Below are positions 55,658-64,000 of a DNA stretch of 64,000 nt, piece after piece (position 1 is the stretch's first letter; each line of letters opens with the position of its first letter). Below the pieces are notes generated by a model. That model did no database searches, was not told where the DNA came from, and saw nothing but the letters and a program-made list of their open reading frames with translations. The translations under genes and the position numbers were made by a program. This DNA comes from an uncultured Draconibacterium sp. (GTDB taxonomy: Bacteria; Bacteroidota; Bacteroidia; Bacteroidales; Prolixibacteraceae): the NCBI RefSeq assembly GCF_913060805.1, contig NZ_CAJXTC010000001.1:186001-250000 (forward strand), read 5' to 3'.

Positions 55658-56410
55658 CTAGTTCTTTGAATAACTCAAATCCCGTAAATACCAGGAATCA
55701 TAACTTTTTACTGTTCTTAGGACTTTAACAAAGTCTTTATTCAGGTCCTCAAAGAACTTCTCGTATTTTTTCGAAAATTCATTGTCGTATTCCAGGTATT
55801 CTAACTGGTTTTTCCCATATGACCAACCGATATAAACAGGTCCGTTATAGCCCAGATCTCCTGAAGCAACCCGCCACATATCATTATGTCCTTCTGATTT
55901 CATGTAATCGACAGCTTTTTTCATTATTTGTCTAAATTCCTGTTGTTTCCCCGGAATTACATAAAATTCCTGGAATCCCATGTAGTTTACACTGTCCATG
56001 GGGATGCGGTTAACTTCCGGAATGATACTTAATTCAGCATATTCGGTAATGGTTTTCGAATAATTCGATTTCATGGTTTTTACCCATTTTTCTGTTTTTT
56101 CTTTACCAAACTTTTCCATAATCTTATCCCATCCTTTCTCCAGGTCATCAATGTCAGCCAGAGAATTGATCGGATGCCAATACTGGTACTTAAAATCGCC
56201 GGTTGTCCAGGCATAAAATTCGTATTTATAATTTTCGTCTTTGCACAACTGGGCCAGTTCTTTACTGTATTCCCAGTACTCGTTTATATGCTCGGGATGC
56301 ACTTCTTCTTCCCAGCAATACCAAAGTTGTTTACTATTTTCCTGTGCCTGTGTGGTGTGGATGGTACAAACCAAAAGGATTACGATCAATCCTAAGCCAA
56401 TTCTTTTCAT
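55658..56410 (-). CDS. Secreted protein of unknown function, possible tandem dimeric alpha/beta barrel
   Basis: 250 residues with a signal peptide (ends near HTTQAQ). No family is recognised with confidence. Two halves show a similar pattern: LWYCWEEEVHPEHINEYWEY...KYEFYAWTTGDFKY (about 29-75) and YMGFQEFYVIPGKQQEFRQI...MWRVASGDLGYNGPVY (about 144-195), each a beta-strand, a helix after H/G-rich turn, then beta-strands rich in Trp/Tyr. This resembles NIPSNAP/EthD-like ferredoxin folds arranged in tandem. Rich in Trp and Tyr, which may point to ligand binding. Single gene. Confidence 0.7.
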   Translation of the reverse strand: MKRIGLGLIVILLVCTIHTTQAQENSKQLWYCWEEEVHPEHINEYWEYSKELAQLCKDENYKYEFYAWTTGDFKYQYWHPINSLADIDDLEKGWDKIMEKFGKEKTEKWVKTMKSNYSKTITEYAELSIIPEVNRIPMDSVNYMGFQEFYVIPGKQQEFRQIMKKAVDYMKSEGHNDMWRVASGDLGYNGPVYIGWSYGKNQLEYLEYDNEFSKKYEKFFEDLNKDFVKVLRTVKSYDSWYLRDLSYSKN

Positions 56411-56507
56411 CTTGTTTATTTTTAGTTACTTAAGTAAGTTAGGGCAAATCAACAAGAAAACAAAATAAAAATACAAATTGGTGTTTTATTTATGAGCAGA
56501 ATAAAAA

Positions 56508-56551
56508 AAGACTCGTTCTGTAATTCTTGAATTCATACAGAACGAGTCTTT
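56508..56551. terminator. Terminator after ettA
   Basis: Perfect 16-bp stem AAAGACTCGTTCTGTA (56508-56523) and TACAGAACGAGTCTTT (56536-56551). On the minus strand it is followed by a T-run (56503-56509), so it ends the ettA transcript. Confidence 0.8.
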
Positions 56552-56573
56552 ACTTCGGACTCCCGACTTCGGT

Positions 56574-56647
56574 TCCCGACGCGTTGGTCGGGACTAGTGA
56601 TACTTCGCATTTTCGTTTCGCTAAGCTCACAAAAATGTAGAATCACT
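56574..56647. repeat. Short inverted repeats downstream of ettA
   Basis: TCCCGAC...GTCGGGA (56574-56593), then AGTGAT (56596-56601) opposed to ATCACT (56642-56647), enclosing CATTTT...AAAATG. Possibly another short repeat element. The TCCCGAC hairpin resembles the insertion inside the 54101 repeat. Confidence 0.45.
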
Positions 56648-56654
56648 GAGCTTC

Positions 56655-58340
56655 CTATGCCATCAGCTTTTTATATTTAAAACGTTTTGGTGTTTCGTTG
56701 CCCATACGTTTTTTACGGTTTTCTTCGTATTCAGAGAATGAACCTTCGAAGAAATGTACATGACCGTCGCCTTCAAATGCCAGAATATGCGTGGCAATGC
56801 GGTCGAGGAACCAGCGGTCGTGCGAAATTACAACAGCACATCCGGCAAAGTTATCCAGACCTTCTTCCAGTGCACGCAGTGTATTTACGTCTATATCGTT
56901 GGTAGGCTCATCGAGCAGCAACAAGTTACCTTCCGATTTTAATGCCAGCGCCAGGTGAAGTCGGTTGCGTTCTCCACCCGAGAGTACGCCACATTTCTTT
57001 TCCTGATCGGCTCCGTTAAAATTAAAACGGCCAACATAAGCGCGGGCATTGGCTTGTTTGTTGCCCAGCATAATGGTTTCTGTTCCACCCGAAATAACTT
57101 CGTAAACTGTTTTCTCCGGATTAATGGCTTCATGGGTTTGGTCCACATAACTCACTTTTACCGTGTCGCCAATGTCGATGCTTCCGGTGTCGGCTTCCAG
57201 CTGTTTCATGATCAGTTTAAACAGCGTGGTTTTTCCTGCACCGTTTGGTCCGATTACGCCAATAATTCCGGCCGGTGGAAGTTTAAAGCTCAGGTCTTCG
57301 AATAAAAGTTTTTCTCCAAAACCTTTTTTCACACCTTCCATTTCAACCACTTTGTCGCCAAGTCGCGGACCGTTCGGAATAAAGATCTCCAGTTTTTCCT
57401 CTTTCTGTCTGGCGTCTTCATTCAGCATTTTATCGTAAGCACTCAAACGAGCCTTGCTTTTTGCATGACGCGCTTTCGGTGCCATACGCACCCATTCCAG
57501 CTCGCGTTCGAGTGTCTTTTTGCGTTTCTGGCTGCCTTTTTCTTCCTGCTCCAAACGTTTCGATTTTTGCTCCAGCCACGAGGTGTAGTTTCCTTTCCAT
57601 GGAATTCCCTGTCCACGGTCGAGTTCCAGAATCCAACCGGCAACATTGTCCAGGAAATAACGGTCGTGCGTGATGCAGATAACCGTTCCTTTATATTGAT
57701 CGAGGTGCGCTTCCAGCCACAAAATACTTTCGGCATCCAAGTGGTTGGTAGGCTCATCGAGCAACAGTACATCGGGTTCCTGCAATAACAAACGACACAG
57801 AGCAACACGACGGCGCTCACCACCCGAAAGTTCGCTAATGGGCTGATCGTTTGGCGGACATTGTAGGGCGTCCATTGCACGCTCGAGTTTGCTATCGAGG
57901 TTCCAGGCATCCAGTGCATCCATTTTTTCCTGCAATTCGGCTTGTTCCTTCATCAACTCGTCCATCTTATCCGGATTTTCATAAACCTCAGGTAATCCGA
58001 ATTCCTGGTTGATTTCTTCGTAGCGATTCAGCACGTCAACGGTTTCCTGCGTACCTTCTTTTACCACGTCGATAACGGTTTTGCTCTCGTCAAGTTGTGG
58101 CTCCTGATCAAGCAAACCTACCGAATAACCGGGTGCAAAAACCAGTTCGCCATTGTAGGCTTCGTCCTGGCCGGCAATAATTTTAAGCAGGGTAGATTTT
58201 CCCGATCCGTTTAAACCGATGATACCGATTTTGGCTCCGAGGAAAAACGAAAGCGAAATGTCTTTGATTACTGTTTTGTTGGGTGGGTAGGTTTTACTCA
58301 CCTTATACATCGAAAAAATTATTTTCTTGTCGTCGCTCAT
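56655..58340 (-). CDS. ettA: Energy-dependent translational throttle protein EttA (ABC-F)
   Basis: Ribosome-associated ABC-F ATPase that gates the first elongation steps according to energy charge; cytosolic, no membrane domain. 561 residues, the usual EttA length. Two ABC cassettes: Walker A GLNGSGKST (about 43) and GPNGAGKTT (about 360); signature LSGGERRRVAL (about 167) and LSGGERNRLHL (about 452); Walker B LLLDEPTNHLD and LLLDEPTNDID. Between them is the P-site tRNA-interaction linker with the helical KSKRLEQEEKGSQKRKKTLERELEW arm. The N-terminal FSMYKVSKTYPPNKTVIKDISL matches EttA rather than Uup. Own promoter and terminator, so a single-gene unit. Confidence 0.95.
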   Translation of the reverse strand: MSDDKKIIFSMYKVSKTYPPNKTVIKDISLSFFLGAKIGIIGLNGSGKSTLLKIIAGQDEAYNGELVFAPGYSVGLLDQEPQLDESKTVIDVVKEGTQETVDVLNRYEEINQEFGLPEVYENPDKMDELMKEQAELQEKMDALDAWNLDSKLERAMDALQCPPNDQPISELSGGERRRVALCRLLLQEPDVLLLDEPTNHLDAESILWLEAHLDQYKGTVICITHDRYFLDNVAGWILELDRGQGIPWKGNYTSWLEQKSKRLEQEEKGSQKRKKTLERELEWVRMAPKARHAKSKARLSAYDKMLNEDARQKEEKLEIFIPNGPRLGDKVVEMEGVKKGFGEKLLFEDLSFKLPPAGIIGVIGPNGAGKTTLFKLIMKQLEADTGSIDIGDTVKVSYVDQTHEAINPEKTVYEVISGGTETIMLGNKQANARAYVGRFNFNGADQEKKCGVLSGGERNRLHLALALKSEGNLLLLDEPTNDIDVNTLRALEEGLDNFAGCAVVISHDRWFLDRIATHILAFEGDGHVHFFEGSFSEYEENRKKRMGNETPKRFKYKKLMA

Positions 58341-58362
58341 TTTGTTTGTTTTTGTTCTGCTG

Positions 58363-58370
58363 CAAAAGTA
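58363..58370 (-). promoter_or_regulatory. -7 promoter element of ettA
   Basis: Reads TACTTTTG on the minus strand, an exact TAnnTTTG match, 22 bp before the ettA ATG. It gives a short leader of about 15 nt. Confidence 0.6.
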
Positions 58371-58517
58371 AGAAAATGCGCAGAGATCATAAGCCGGAGT
58401 TTTACTTAAAAGGACTACTTCTTACCTAAATGGCGAATTTTATCCAACCCGTACCGGGTTGTACATTTATATCAATCTAATTACTAACTAAAATCAAATC
58501 CGCACCGGATTTTTTGA

Positions 58518-59033
58518 CTACATCGGGATGCCCTGTGTTGCAGCTCCAAATCCTGAGAATACGCCGAATAAAACGATGCCAATGATCATAATCGGGTAAA
58601 GACACAAAAAGACGATCATGATAATGCCAAAGGTTTTGTAATGGGCACGCAGGTTATTGAAGGCATTGGACAACTGATCTTGTTTTTTTAGTGCCACGGC
58701 TTGTTTAATACTGCTGGAAAAACGGTATAAATAGAAAACCGGCAAGAAGTAAACTCCTGCAATGATGATGTAAATAAGCCCAAATAAAGCCATTGAAAAA
58801 GGGAATACATTTGTTTGATTGGGAATAAACGCTGTAACAATACTCATTGTAATTCCTGCTAAAACCATAAATCCTGTTCCAATAAAACCTAGGATGGACA
58901 AAAACTGGCTCCATCTTCCGGCGCTGTGCAGGTTTTGGTTTATTTCTTCTGTAAGTTCCAGTGTTTCCGATTTAACTTGCGGTTGGTCCTCTGTAGGAAG
59001 TGTTTCTTCGTTAATGGTATTTTCTGTATCCAT
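58518..59033 (-). CDS. DUF5362-like membrane protein
   Basis: 171 residues with an acidic cytosolic N-terminus (about 1-30, rich in Glu/Thr) and four predicted helices (about 46-68, 80-103, 137-165 region as two). The middle segment YLYRFSSSIKQAVALKKQDQLSNAFNNLRAHYKTFGI links helices with a polar stretch. This pattern matches the DUF5362 family of small Bacteroidota membrane proteins with unknown function. It lies between ettA and a TolB-like gene on the same strand but with gaps of over 100 bp, so it is probably transcribed alone. Confidence 0.75.
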   Translation of the reverse strand: MDTENTINEETLPTEDQPQVKSETLELTEEINQNLHSAGRWSQFLSILGFIGTGFMVLAGITMSIVTAFIPNQTNVFPFSMALFGLIYIIIAGVYFLPVFYLYRFSSSIKQAVALKKQDQLSNAFNNLRAHYKTFGIIMIVFLCLYPIMIIGIVLFGVFSGFGAATQGIPM

Positions 59034-59156
59034 TTTTTATTGTTTGGTAATTTTGATTGTCGTTAAAAATTTGAAATAAGCTTCACCCGGCTGTCGCCAT
59101 CAGGCAAAGCTTAAGTTGAAGTGGGGCTGAAAACTATTCATGTTTTGGTGTGTACG

Positions 59157-60086
59157 TTATTTTAGGTACTCGTAGGTAACAAAAGCAAAACGTCTGCCAT
59201 CGGGCGACCACGAAGGTACGTTAATAGTTCCCTGTCCGCCGGTAAACGAGCACAATGTTTTTATCGATCCGTCGGCAAGGTTCATCAAACGCAACGAAAC
59301 GTCTTTCATCCCCGGGTGTCCACTTCCCTGGTCTTCGTGATAACTGATGTATACAAAACTTCTTCCATCGGGAGACGGGTGTGCAAACCAGTTGGAGTAT
59401 GCATCGTTAGTCAATTGTTTTTTGTTCGAACCGTCAACATCCATTTGCCAGATGTCCATTTTACCTGAGGCCATCGAGTTGTAATAAATGGTTTTGCCGT
59501 CGGGTGAATAATCAGGACCATCATCGAGACCTTCCTCAGTAGTTAAGCGGGTTTCTTCGCCGCCGTCAACCGAAATCGTGTACACGTCGTATTCGCCATC
59601 GCGTTCGGCACAATAAGCCAGTCGTTTGCCATCGGGCGACCAGCCGTGCCAGTACGACGGTGTATTCGGTGTAACGGCTTTCGGTGTTCCGCCTTCAATT
59701 GGCACCACATAGATTCGTGAGCCTCCGTAGTAAGCTGCTCCTTCGGGTGCTCCCGATTGATCGAAATGACTAATGGCCAAATATTTTCCGTCGAAAGAAA
59801 TGCCGTGGTCGTTGTTGCAGCGATCGGCAAAATCAGTATTTATCAGTGTTTTGCTATTCGTTTTCAAGTCAACTTTATACAATTTACCCTCCTGATTGAT
59901 CACCAGGAAATTTCCGTCGCGGCTCCAGTTTGGCGCTTCAAAATGCGCTTCTTCGCTGCGAACTATTTCGCGTTTATCGGTTTCAGTATTGTAGATTTCG
60001 AGTGTTGATCGCACATTTTCCAGTTGTTGCGCAAAAGTGATAAAAGGGAATACAAGTAAGGCAATTAAATAAAGTTTTTTGTTCAT
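59157..60086 (-). CDS. Secreted TolB-like beta-propeller (PD40 repeat) protein
   Basis: 309 residues with a signal peptide (ends near ITFAQ). Made of repeated WD40-like PD40 units: [62 protein letters not shown] and [15 protein letters not shown], spaced by 40-50 residues, giving a six-bladed propeller. No catalytic domain is attached, so it is a binding or scaffolding protein rather than a peptidase, although it resembles the propeller part of DPP-IV-type enzymes. The partner is unknown. A weak -7-like TACCTTTA (minus strand, 60110-60117) lies 24 bp upstream. Confidence 0.85.
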   Translation of the reverse strand: MNKKLYLIALLVFPFITFAQQLENVRSTLEIYNTETDKREIVRSEEAHFEAPNWSRDGNFLVINQEGKLYKVDLKTNSKTLINTDFADRCNNDHGISFDGKYLAISHFDQSGAPEGAAYYGGSRIYVVPIEGGTPKAVTPNTPSYWHGWSPDGKRLAYCAERDGEYDVYTISVDGGEETRLTTEEGLDDGPDYSPDGKTIYYNSMASGKMDIWQMDVDGSNKKQLTNDAYSNWFAHPSPDGRSFVYISYHEDQGSGHPGMKDVSLRLMNLADGSIKTLCSFTGGQGTINVPSWSPDGRRFAFVTYEYLK

Positions 60087-60183
60087 CGCAGATTCTTTTA
60101 GTTGGTTGCTAAAGGTAATAAAATCATCTAATTTTTTATGTTATACTTATTACTGCTATCAGCTAAGAATAATTTTTATAATA

Positions 60184-60340
60184 GAGATTCTATCGCTTCA
60201 TTCAATTACGCTCAGAATGACAGGAAATAAGGGGGATGAAGTTGGAGGAGGAGATATTTTGGCGGTTCTGCCGCCAAAATATCTCCTCCTCCAACAGACC
60301 TTCCATAAGCCATGTCATTCCGAGCATAACGAGGAATCTC
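60184..60340. mobile_element. 157-bp MITE-like element with a perfect 25-bp hairpin
   Basis: Centre: arms 60241-60265 (begins GTTGGAGGAGGAG) and 60271-60295, perfectly complementary over 25 bp around loop TTCTG. Ends: GAGATTC...GAATGACAG (60184-60223) and ATGTCATTCCGAGCATAACG...GAATCTC (60312-60340), which are imperfect inverted copies of the widespread TGTCATTC-CGAGC-type repeat. No coding capacity. It lies between the TolB-like and photolyase genes. Confidence 0.75.
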
Positions 60341-60385
60341 TTTCTACTCTCAGTTCACTTTATTAAAGAGAACGCAGTTTTTTAT

Positions 60386-61672
60386 TTATTCAGCAATCCC
60401 TTTTTTGTAGGTTTCCAGTGCCCGGTTGCGGGCTATTTTATGGTCGACCATCGGAGCGGGGTAGGATAACTCCTGCAATTCGGGCACCCATTTTTTGATG
60501 TAACGCATTTCTTTATCGAACTTTTTTATCTGCTCCGTTGGATTGAAAACACGGAAGTAAGGTGCCGCATCGCAACCTGTTCCTGCTGCCCATTGCCAGT
60601 TGCCATTGTTTGATGAAAGCTCAAAATCGAGTAGCTTTTTGGCAAAATAGGCTTCACCCCAACGCCAGTCGACAAGCAGGTGTTTACACAAAAAGCTGGC
60701 AGTAATCATCCGCACACGGTTGTGCATGTAGCCGGTTTTATTCAGCTCGCGCATTCCCGCATCAACAATCGGGTAACCGGTTTCTCCCTTGCACCAGCGC
60801 TCAAATTCTTTTTCGTTGTTGCGCCACTGTATGCCGTTGTATTTGGCTCTGAAATTCTCGTTTACCACACGTGGAAAATGGAAAAGTATCTGCATAAAAA
60901 ACTCGCGCCAAACCAGTTCACTCAGAAAATCGGGCGATTGTTGATAAACCTGTAGCACAATTTGCCGGATGCTTACCGTTCCAAAACGCAGGTGAACACT
61001 TAAATAGCTGGTTCCTTGAATTGCCGGGAAGTTGCGCGTTTCACTGTAATTTGGTACTACCGATAAATCATAGTCTTCAACAGCAATTGATGATTTTTGA
61101 AAACCTATTTCTTCCAATGTCGGTAGCGATGAATCAATGGCAGCAAAACCATCCGTTTTTAGTTTCTCTTCCACTTTTATTTGTTGCGGATCAAAATGTT
61201 CGAGCCACTTATTTTTGAAAGGTGTAAAAACCGTGTAAGGCGTTCCGTCACCTTTTAATACTTCGTGAGGCTCGAAAATTACCTGGTCTTTGTGCGAGAA
61301 TGCTGAAATGTTGTTTTTCAGCAGAAGTTGCTTTACCTGAACATCGCGCTCGGTGGCATAAGGCTCGTAATCGCGGTTAAAATGTACTTCGCCAATTTCT
61401 AAATCGCTAATCAGTTCTTGCCAGATTTTTAATGGCTCGCCGGTTTTAACCAGCAGCCCCGAATTCATTTTACGCAGTTCTTCATCCAGTTTAGTAAGTT
61501 GCTGATGAATAAAAGTTACGCGGGCGTCGTCTTTATCCAGTTCATCCAGAATATTAGTGTCGAATATAAAAAGCACCGCCGTTTTGTTATCACTTCTCAG
61601 TGCCTGTTGCAGTGCCGTATTATCTGTAAGTCGTAAATCGCGTCGTAACCAAACGATGTTAATCATATTCAT
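60386..61672 (-). CDS. phr: Deoxyribodipyrimidine photolyase / cryptochrome family
   Basis: Light-driven repair of cyclobutane pyrimidine dimers (FAD-dependent), cytosolic, about 428 residues. N-terminal photolyase domain INIVWLRRDLRLTDN (start), helical FAD-binding domain with FLSELVWREFFMQILFHFP (about 265-283), WCKGETGYPIVDAGMRELNKTGYMHNRVRMI (about 305-335) and DWRWGEAYFAKKLLDFELSSNNGNWQWAAGTG (about 345-377). The ELSSNNGNWQWAAGTGCDA region is typical of class I photolyases. I use ATG 61672 (MNMINIVW); the frame begins at ATG 61702, 7 bp inside the preceding gene, so coupling is possible either way. Paired with the SDR/DUF2867 gene. Confidence 0.92.
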   Translation of the reverse strand: MNMINIVWLRRDLRLTDNTALQQALRSDNKTAVLFIFDTNILDELDKDDARVTFIHQQLTKLDEELRKMNSGLLVKTGEPLKIWQELISDLEIGEVHFNRDYEPYATERDVQVKQLLLKNNISAFSHKDQVIFEPHEVLKGDGTPYTVFTPFKNKWLEHFDPQQIKVEEKLKTDGFAAIDSSLPTLEEIGFQKSSIAVEDYDLSVVPNYSETRNFPAIQGTSYLSVHLRFGTVSIRQIVLQVYQQSPDFLSELVWREFFMQILFHFPRVVNENFRAKYNGIQWRNNEKEFERWCKGETGYPIVDAGMRELNKTGYMHNRVRMITASFLCKHLLVDWRWGEAYFAKKLLDFELSSNNGNWQWAAGTGCDAAPYFRVFNPTEQIKKFDKEMRYIKKWVPELQELSYPAPMVDHKIARNRALETYKKGIAE

Positions 61673-61695
61673 TTTCTTTCTACAAATGTAAGTTT

Positions 61696-63114
61696 TCAGC
61701 ATTTAACAATATTCGAGATCATTCGTTTAAAAACAAATGAACGTAGTGGTTTAAACATATACCAGTAAATCCTTCCCCAAAGTCCTTTTGGCCTGAAAGT
61801 GACGGTTTGAATAAGCTGGTTATTCCGAATTTTGAATTCGAGCCAAACCTCGCCCGGAAGTTTCATTTCGGCATAAAGCAATAAACGACCTTCTTTTTTG
61901 CCGGCGTAAATTACCCGCCAAAAATCAATGGCATCACCTGCGCTTATCGTATCGGTGTGGGTTCGGCCACGGCGAAGTCCAACGCCACCTGCCAGTTTAT
62001 CCATAAATCCTCGAAATTGCCAAAGCCGGTTTCCGTAATACCAACCGTTTTTTCCACCGAGCCGCCATATTTTTTCAATGGCATTCTCCTCCGAAGACGC
62101 TTCCATAATGCGCACATCATTTAAACATCCGTACTTTGGTACATTTATATAATCCGAAAGCTGCCCGTGTAATTGTCCGCTAACAAATGAATCTTTCCAA
62201 CTCGAAATAATTTCATTCTGTTCGATCTTTTCAAAAGCCCGTTGCAGACTTTCTTCGTAGCTCAACAATTGCAGCTTAAAAAGTTGGGTCAGCTCATCGT
62301 TGCGCGCAATTACTTCAACCCGCATGCTGTCGACAAGCGAAGTGGCCAGTTTATACGAGGTGGAGGTAACAAAATACAACCAGTACGACGATAAACGGGG
62401 AGTCATAACGGGCACTGTCAAAATCCAGCGTTTTAAGCCTCTTACCTTAGCAAACCGCAACAGCATTTCTTTGTAAGTAAGAATCTCATTTCCTCCAATA
62501 TCGAAACTCTTGTTGAAAACCGCCGGGTGGTTTATCGACAGTTCCAGAAAACGAATAACATCGGAAATAGCAATGGGCTGGCAACGTGTTTTCAGCCATT
62601 TTGGTGCTACCATTACAGGCAGTTTTTCAACCAAGTCGCGAATAATTTCAAATGAGGCACTTCCTGATCCGATAATAATTCCTGCCCGTAATGTAGTTAG
62701 TGCATAATCGCCTTTCGCCAGTTCCTGTTCAACTTTTAATCGCGATTTAAGGTGTTTGGAAAGGGACTGGTCGTTAACAATTCCACTTAAATAAATAACC
62801 TGTTTCGCTGTGGTTTTATTTATTCGCTCTCTGAAGTTTATGGCCGATAATTTTTCCTGTTCTGCGTATTGGCGCGAGTCGGACATGCTATGCACCAAAT
62901 AATAGGCAATGTCTATGTCTTCAGGTATTTTATGCAGGCTTTCTTTATTCAGCAAGTCGGCCTCAATAATGTCAATCGATTTTTCAATGGTATCGCCAAA
63001 TACTGCACGTTGTTTGTCGCGCACAACACAAGTTACATGGTGCCCTTTGTGTAACAAAACAGGCAACAATCTTTTTCCTATGTAGCCGGTAGCCCCGGTT
63101 AAAAGAATTCGCAT
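61696..63114 (-). CDS. NAD(P)-binding SDR protein with C-terminal DUF2867 domain
   Basis: 472 residues. N-terminal atypical SDR/NmrA-like Rossmann fold: RILLTGATGYIGKRLLPVLLHKGHHV (from residue 2, GxxGxxG) and the YYLVHSM segment near 72-78. The C-terminal half (about 310-472) matches the DUF2867/polyketide-cyclase-like part: YYGNRLWQFRGFMDKLAGGVGLRRGR, DAIDFWRVIYAGKKEGRLLLYAEMKLPGEVWLEFKI. Proteins of this two-domain type often sit next to photolyase genes, as here, with a 7-bp overlap if the longer photolyase start is used. A role with light/oxidative damage is context inference; substrate unknown. Confidence 0.85.
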   Translation of the reverse strand: MRILLTGATGYIGKRLLPVLLHKGHHVTCVVRDKQRAVFGDTIEKSIDIIEADLLNKESLHKIPEDIDIAYYLVHSMSDSRQYAEQEKLSAINFRERINKTTAKQVIYLSGIVNDQSLSKHLKSRLKVEQELAKGDYALTTLRAGIIIGSGSASFEIIRDLVEKLPVMVAPKWLKTRCQPIAISDVIRFLELSINHPAVFNKSFDIGGNEILTYKEMLLRFAKVRGLKRWILTVPVMTPRLSSYWLYFVTSTSYKLATSLVDSMRVEVIARNDELTQLFKLQLLSYEESLQRAFEKIEQNEIISSWKDSFVSGQLHGQLSDYINVPKYGCLNDVRIMEASSEENAIEKIWRLGGKNGWYYGNRLWQFRGFMDKLAGGVGLRRGRTHTDTISAGDAIDFWRVIYAGKKEGRLLLYAEMKLPGEVWLEFKIRNNQLIQTVTFRPKGLWGRIYWYMFKPLRSFVFKRMISNIVKC

Positions 63115-63219
63115 GGCGTAAATGATCTAAACAATACCGTTTATAAACCTTAACACAGTAACGTATTATCGTTTAGGATGTTCGAGAGAGTGTTTTCGGA
63201 ATGAATAATGATTGCAGAT

Positions 63220-63690
63220 TTAGAGGGCTTCCAGTTCTTCGCGGTAATCGTATTGCAAATCTTCGTGAAGCATGGAAATTACTTTTTGTATACGTTTTAC
63301 CTGGTTCAAGTACATGTTAAACACAACCCGGCTGCGTTTATAATTAAGGCGCGAGTCTTTTAGTTTTTTGCAGAAATACATCAGCAATTCAATTTCCGTT
63401 TCTTTTTTACCCGAAAAACGAATATGTTTTTTGGTGGTTTTTAAAACTTTCCGAATTGTTTTTTTGGCCAGGTAAAAGCTGCTTCGGTTCAGGCTCATAA
63501 ATTCCAGGTCGATCTCTTCCTTTACCTGCCTGATGTATTCATCTTCGTTATACGCCTCAAACAACAGATAACTCAGCAGTTCTTTATTGTCTTTTTTATA
63601 CTTGGCCAGCCGTGTTATTACATCTTGCAAAACCTCGGGCGGCAGGTTCTTCAGTTCCTTTTTTATGTTGCTCAGCGAAGCAATTTCCAT
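63220..63690 (-). CDS. Small cytosolic helical protein, DUF6155-like
   Basis: About 156 residues, no signal peptide, predicted almost fully alpha-helical and strongly charged (Lys/Glu/Arg-rich). The start EIASLSNIKKELKNLPPEVLQDVITRLAKYKKDNKELLSYLLFEAYNE resembles the DUF6155 family of Bacteroidota. ATG 63690 is chosen over an upstream TTG at 63699. No catalytic motif. It lies about 105 bp before the SDR gene on the same strand and could be in the same operon. Function unknown. Confidence 0.7.
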   Translation of the reverse strand: MEIASLSNIKKELKNLPPEVLQDVITRLAKYKKDNKELLSYLLFEAYNEDEYIRQVKEEIDLEFMSLNRSSFYLAKKTIRKVLKTTKKHIRFSGKKETEIELLMYFCKKLKDSRLNYKRSRVVFNMYLNQVKRIQKVISMLHEDLQYDYREELEAL

Positions 63691-63920
63691 AGCCTGCAAA
63701 TTAAAATAAAACTTTCTGTTTCAGCGAAACACAAGCTAAAACTTTTATTAAAGATTGGTATTTGGCGATTTGGTAGAACAGCCAACTGCACAAATTTAGG
63801 GGTAACTGTAAAAGAATGCAGGTGAATAACAGTTAACGAATTTTGCAGAATAAAACCTGACGTTGGTTGGCGGTTATTTACTGAATGCTGAATTAAAAAG
63901 CATTGCATCAAGTAGTTACA

Positions 63921-63928
63921 TAAATTTG
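63921..63928 (+). promoter_or_regulatory. -7 promoter element of the gene running off the window
   Basis: TAAATTTG, exact TAnnTTTG match, 31 bp before ATG 63959. Confidence 0.5.
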
Positions 63929-63958
63929 AAGTGTAAAAACAATTAAAACAGTACAACG

Positions 63959-64000
63959 ATGAAAACAAAACTAGTTCTATTAAGCATTTGCATTGCAATT
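63959..64000 (+). CDS. N-terminal fragment of a secreted protein (cut by window end)
   Basis: Opens with MKTKLVLLSICIAI, a typical signal peptide or lipoprotein leader. Only 14 codons are inside the window. The promoter element 31 bp upstream supports a real gene. Product unknown. Confidence 0.55.
   Translation, partial: MKTKLVLLSICIAI

Noticed and set aside
60184-60340. Intrinsic terminator for the photolyase operon
   Set aside because: The 25-bp hairpin is far longer than needed, has no T-run on either side, and is embedded in flanking inverted repeats; a mobile repeat explains it better.

Overview
The window reads as a chromosomal segment of a carbohydrate-degrading Bacteroidota, probably a marine or gut member of the Marinilabiliales/Prolixibacteraceae type. 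The phylum assignment rests on a SusC/SusD pair, outer-membrane lipoproteins, many secreted glycoside hydrolases, near-absence of Shine-Dalgarno sequences, and repeated intergenic matches to the Bacteroidota -7 promoter element TAnnTTTG. The family-level assignment is inference from protein style only. No rRNA, tRNA, CRISPR array, prophage or transposase gene was seen.

Layout. 0-5 kb: a SusD/SusC glycan-uptake pair (minus strand), divergent from a membrane-anchored sensor-regulator (5.1-7.7 kb) with a periplasmic lectin-like/propeller part and a cytoplasmic SARP-like winged helix. Heptamer direct repeats at 11-bp pitch lie between them. 7.9-10.3 kb: a fused 2-oxoacid dehydrogenase E1. 10.7-21.7 kb: two GH2 beta-galactosidase-type enzymes, a GH20 hexosaminidase, RNase H, and a methyltransferase preceded by a possible structured leader RNA. 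22.0-30.0 kb: a hexuronate block (uxaE, uxaC, kdgK, kdgA and a TRAP transporter). It would take up uronates and, with uxuB/uxuA encoded elsewhere, run galacturonate and glucuronate to pyruvate and glyceraldehyde-3-phosphate. Two promoters in it carry similar LacI-type palindromes at the same offset.

30.1-38 kb: a small HAD phosphatase, two tandem homologous small-RNA-like units, a pair of M14 peptidase-family proteins (one apparently active, one without any recognisable catalytic residue), and a GH78 rhamnosidase. 38-49.6 kb: an accessory stretch with an aldo/keto reductase, pirin, MDR oxidoreductase, short MBOAT-like protein, CPBP protease, class-C beta-lactamase-like lipoprotein, thioredoxin-like protein, aspartyl protease with PDZ, RDD protein, alpha/beta hydrolase and two Crp/Fnr regulators. 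50-52 kb: a cold-shock pair (DEAD-box-type helicase and CspA) behind a long leader. 52-64 kb: a tandem NTF2-fold lipoprotein, PIG-L deacetylase, GH5 glycosidase, an unknown secreted protein, EttA, a DUF5362-like membrane protein, a TolB-like propeller, a photolyase with an SDR/DUF2867 protein, and a small cytosolic protein.

Spread between genes are several families of short palindromic repeats: REP-like inverted pairs, two 126-bp composite copies, and a 157-bp element with a perfect 25-bp hairpin. They occur only in intergenic DNA. The strongest candidates for something new are the membrane-tethered SARP-like regulator with its repeat-array operator, and the tandem small-RNA pair at 30.7-31.1 kb.
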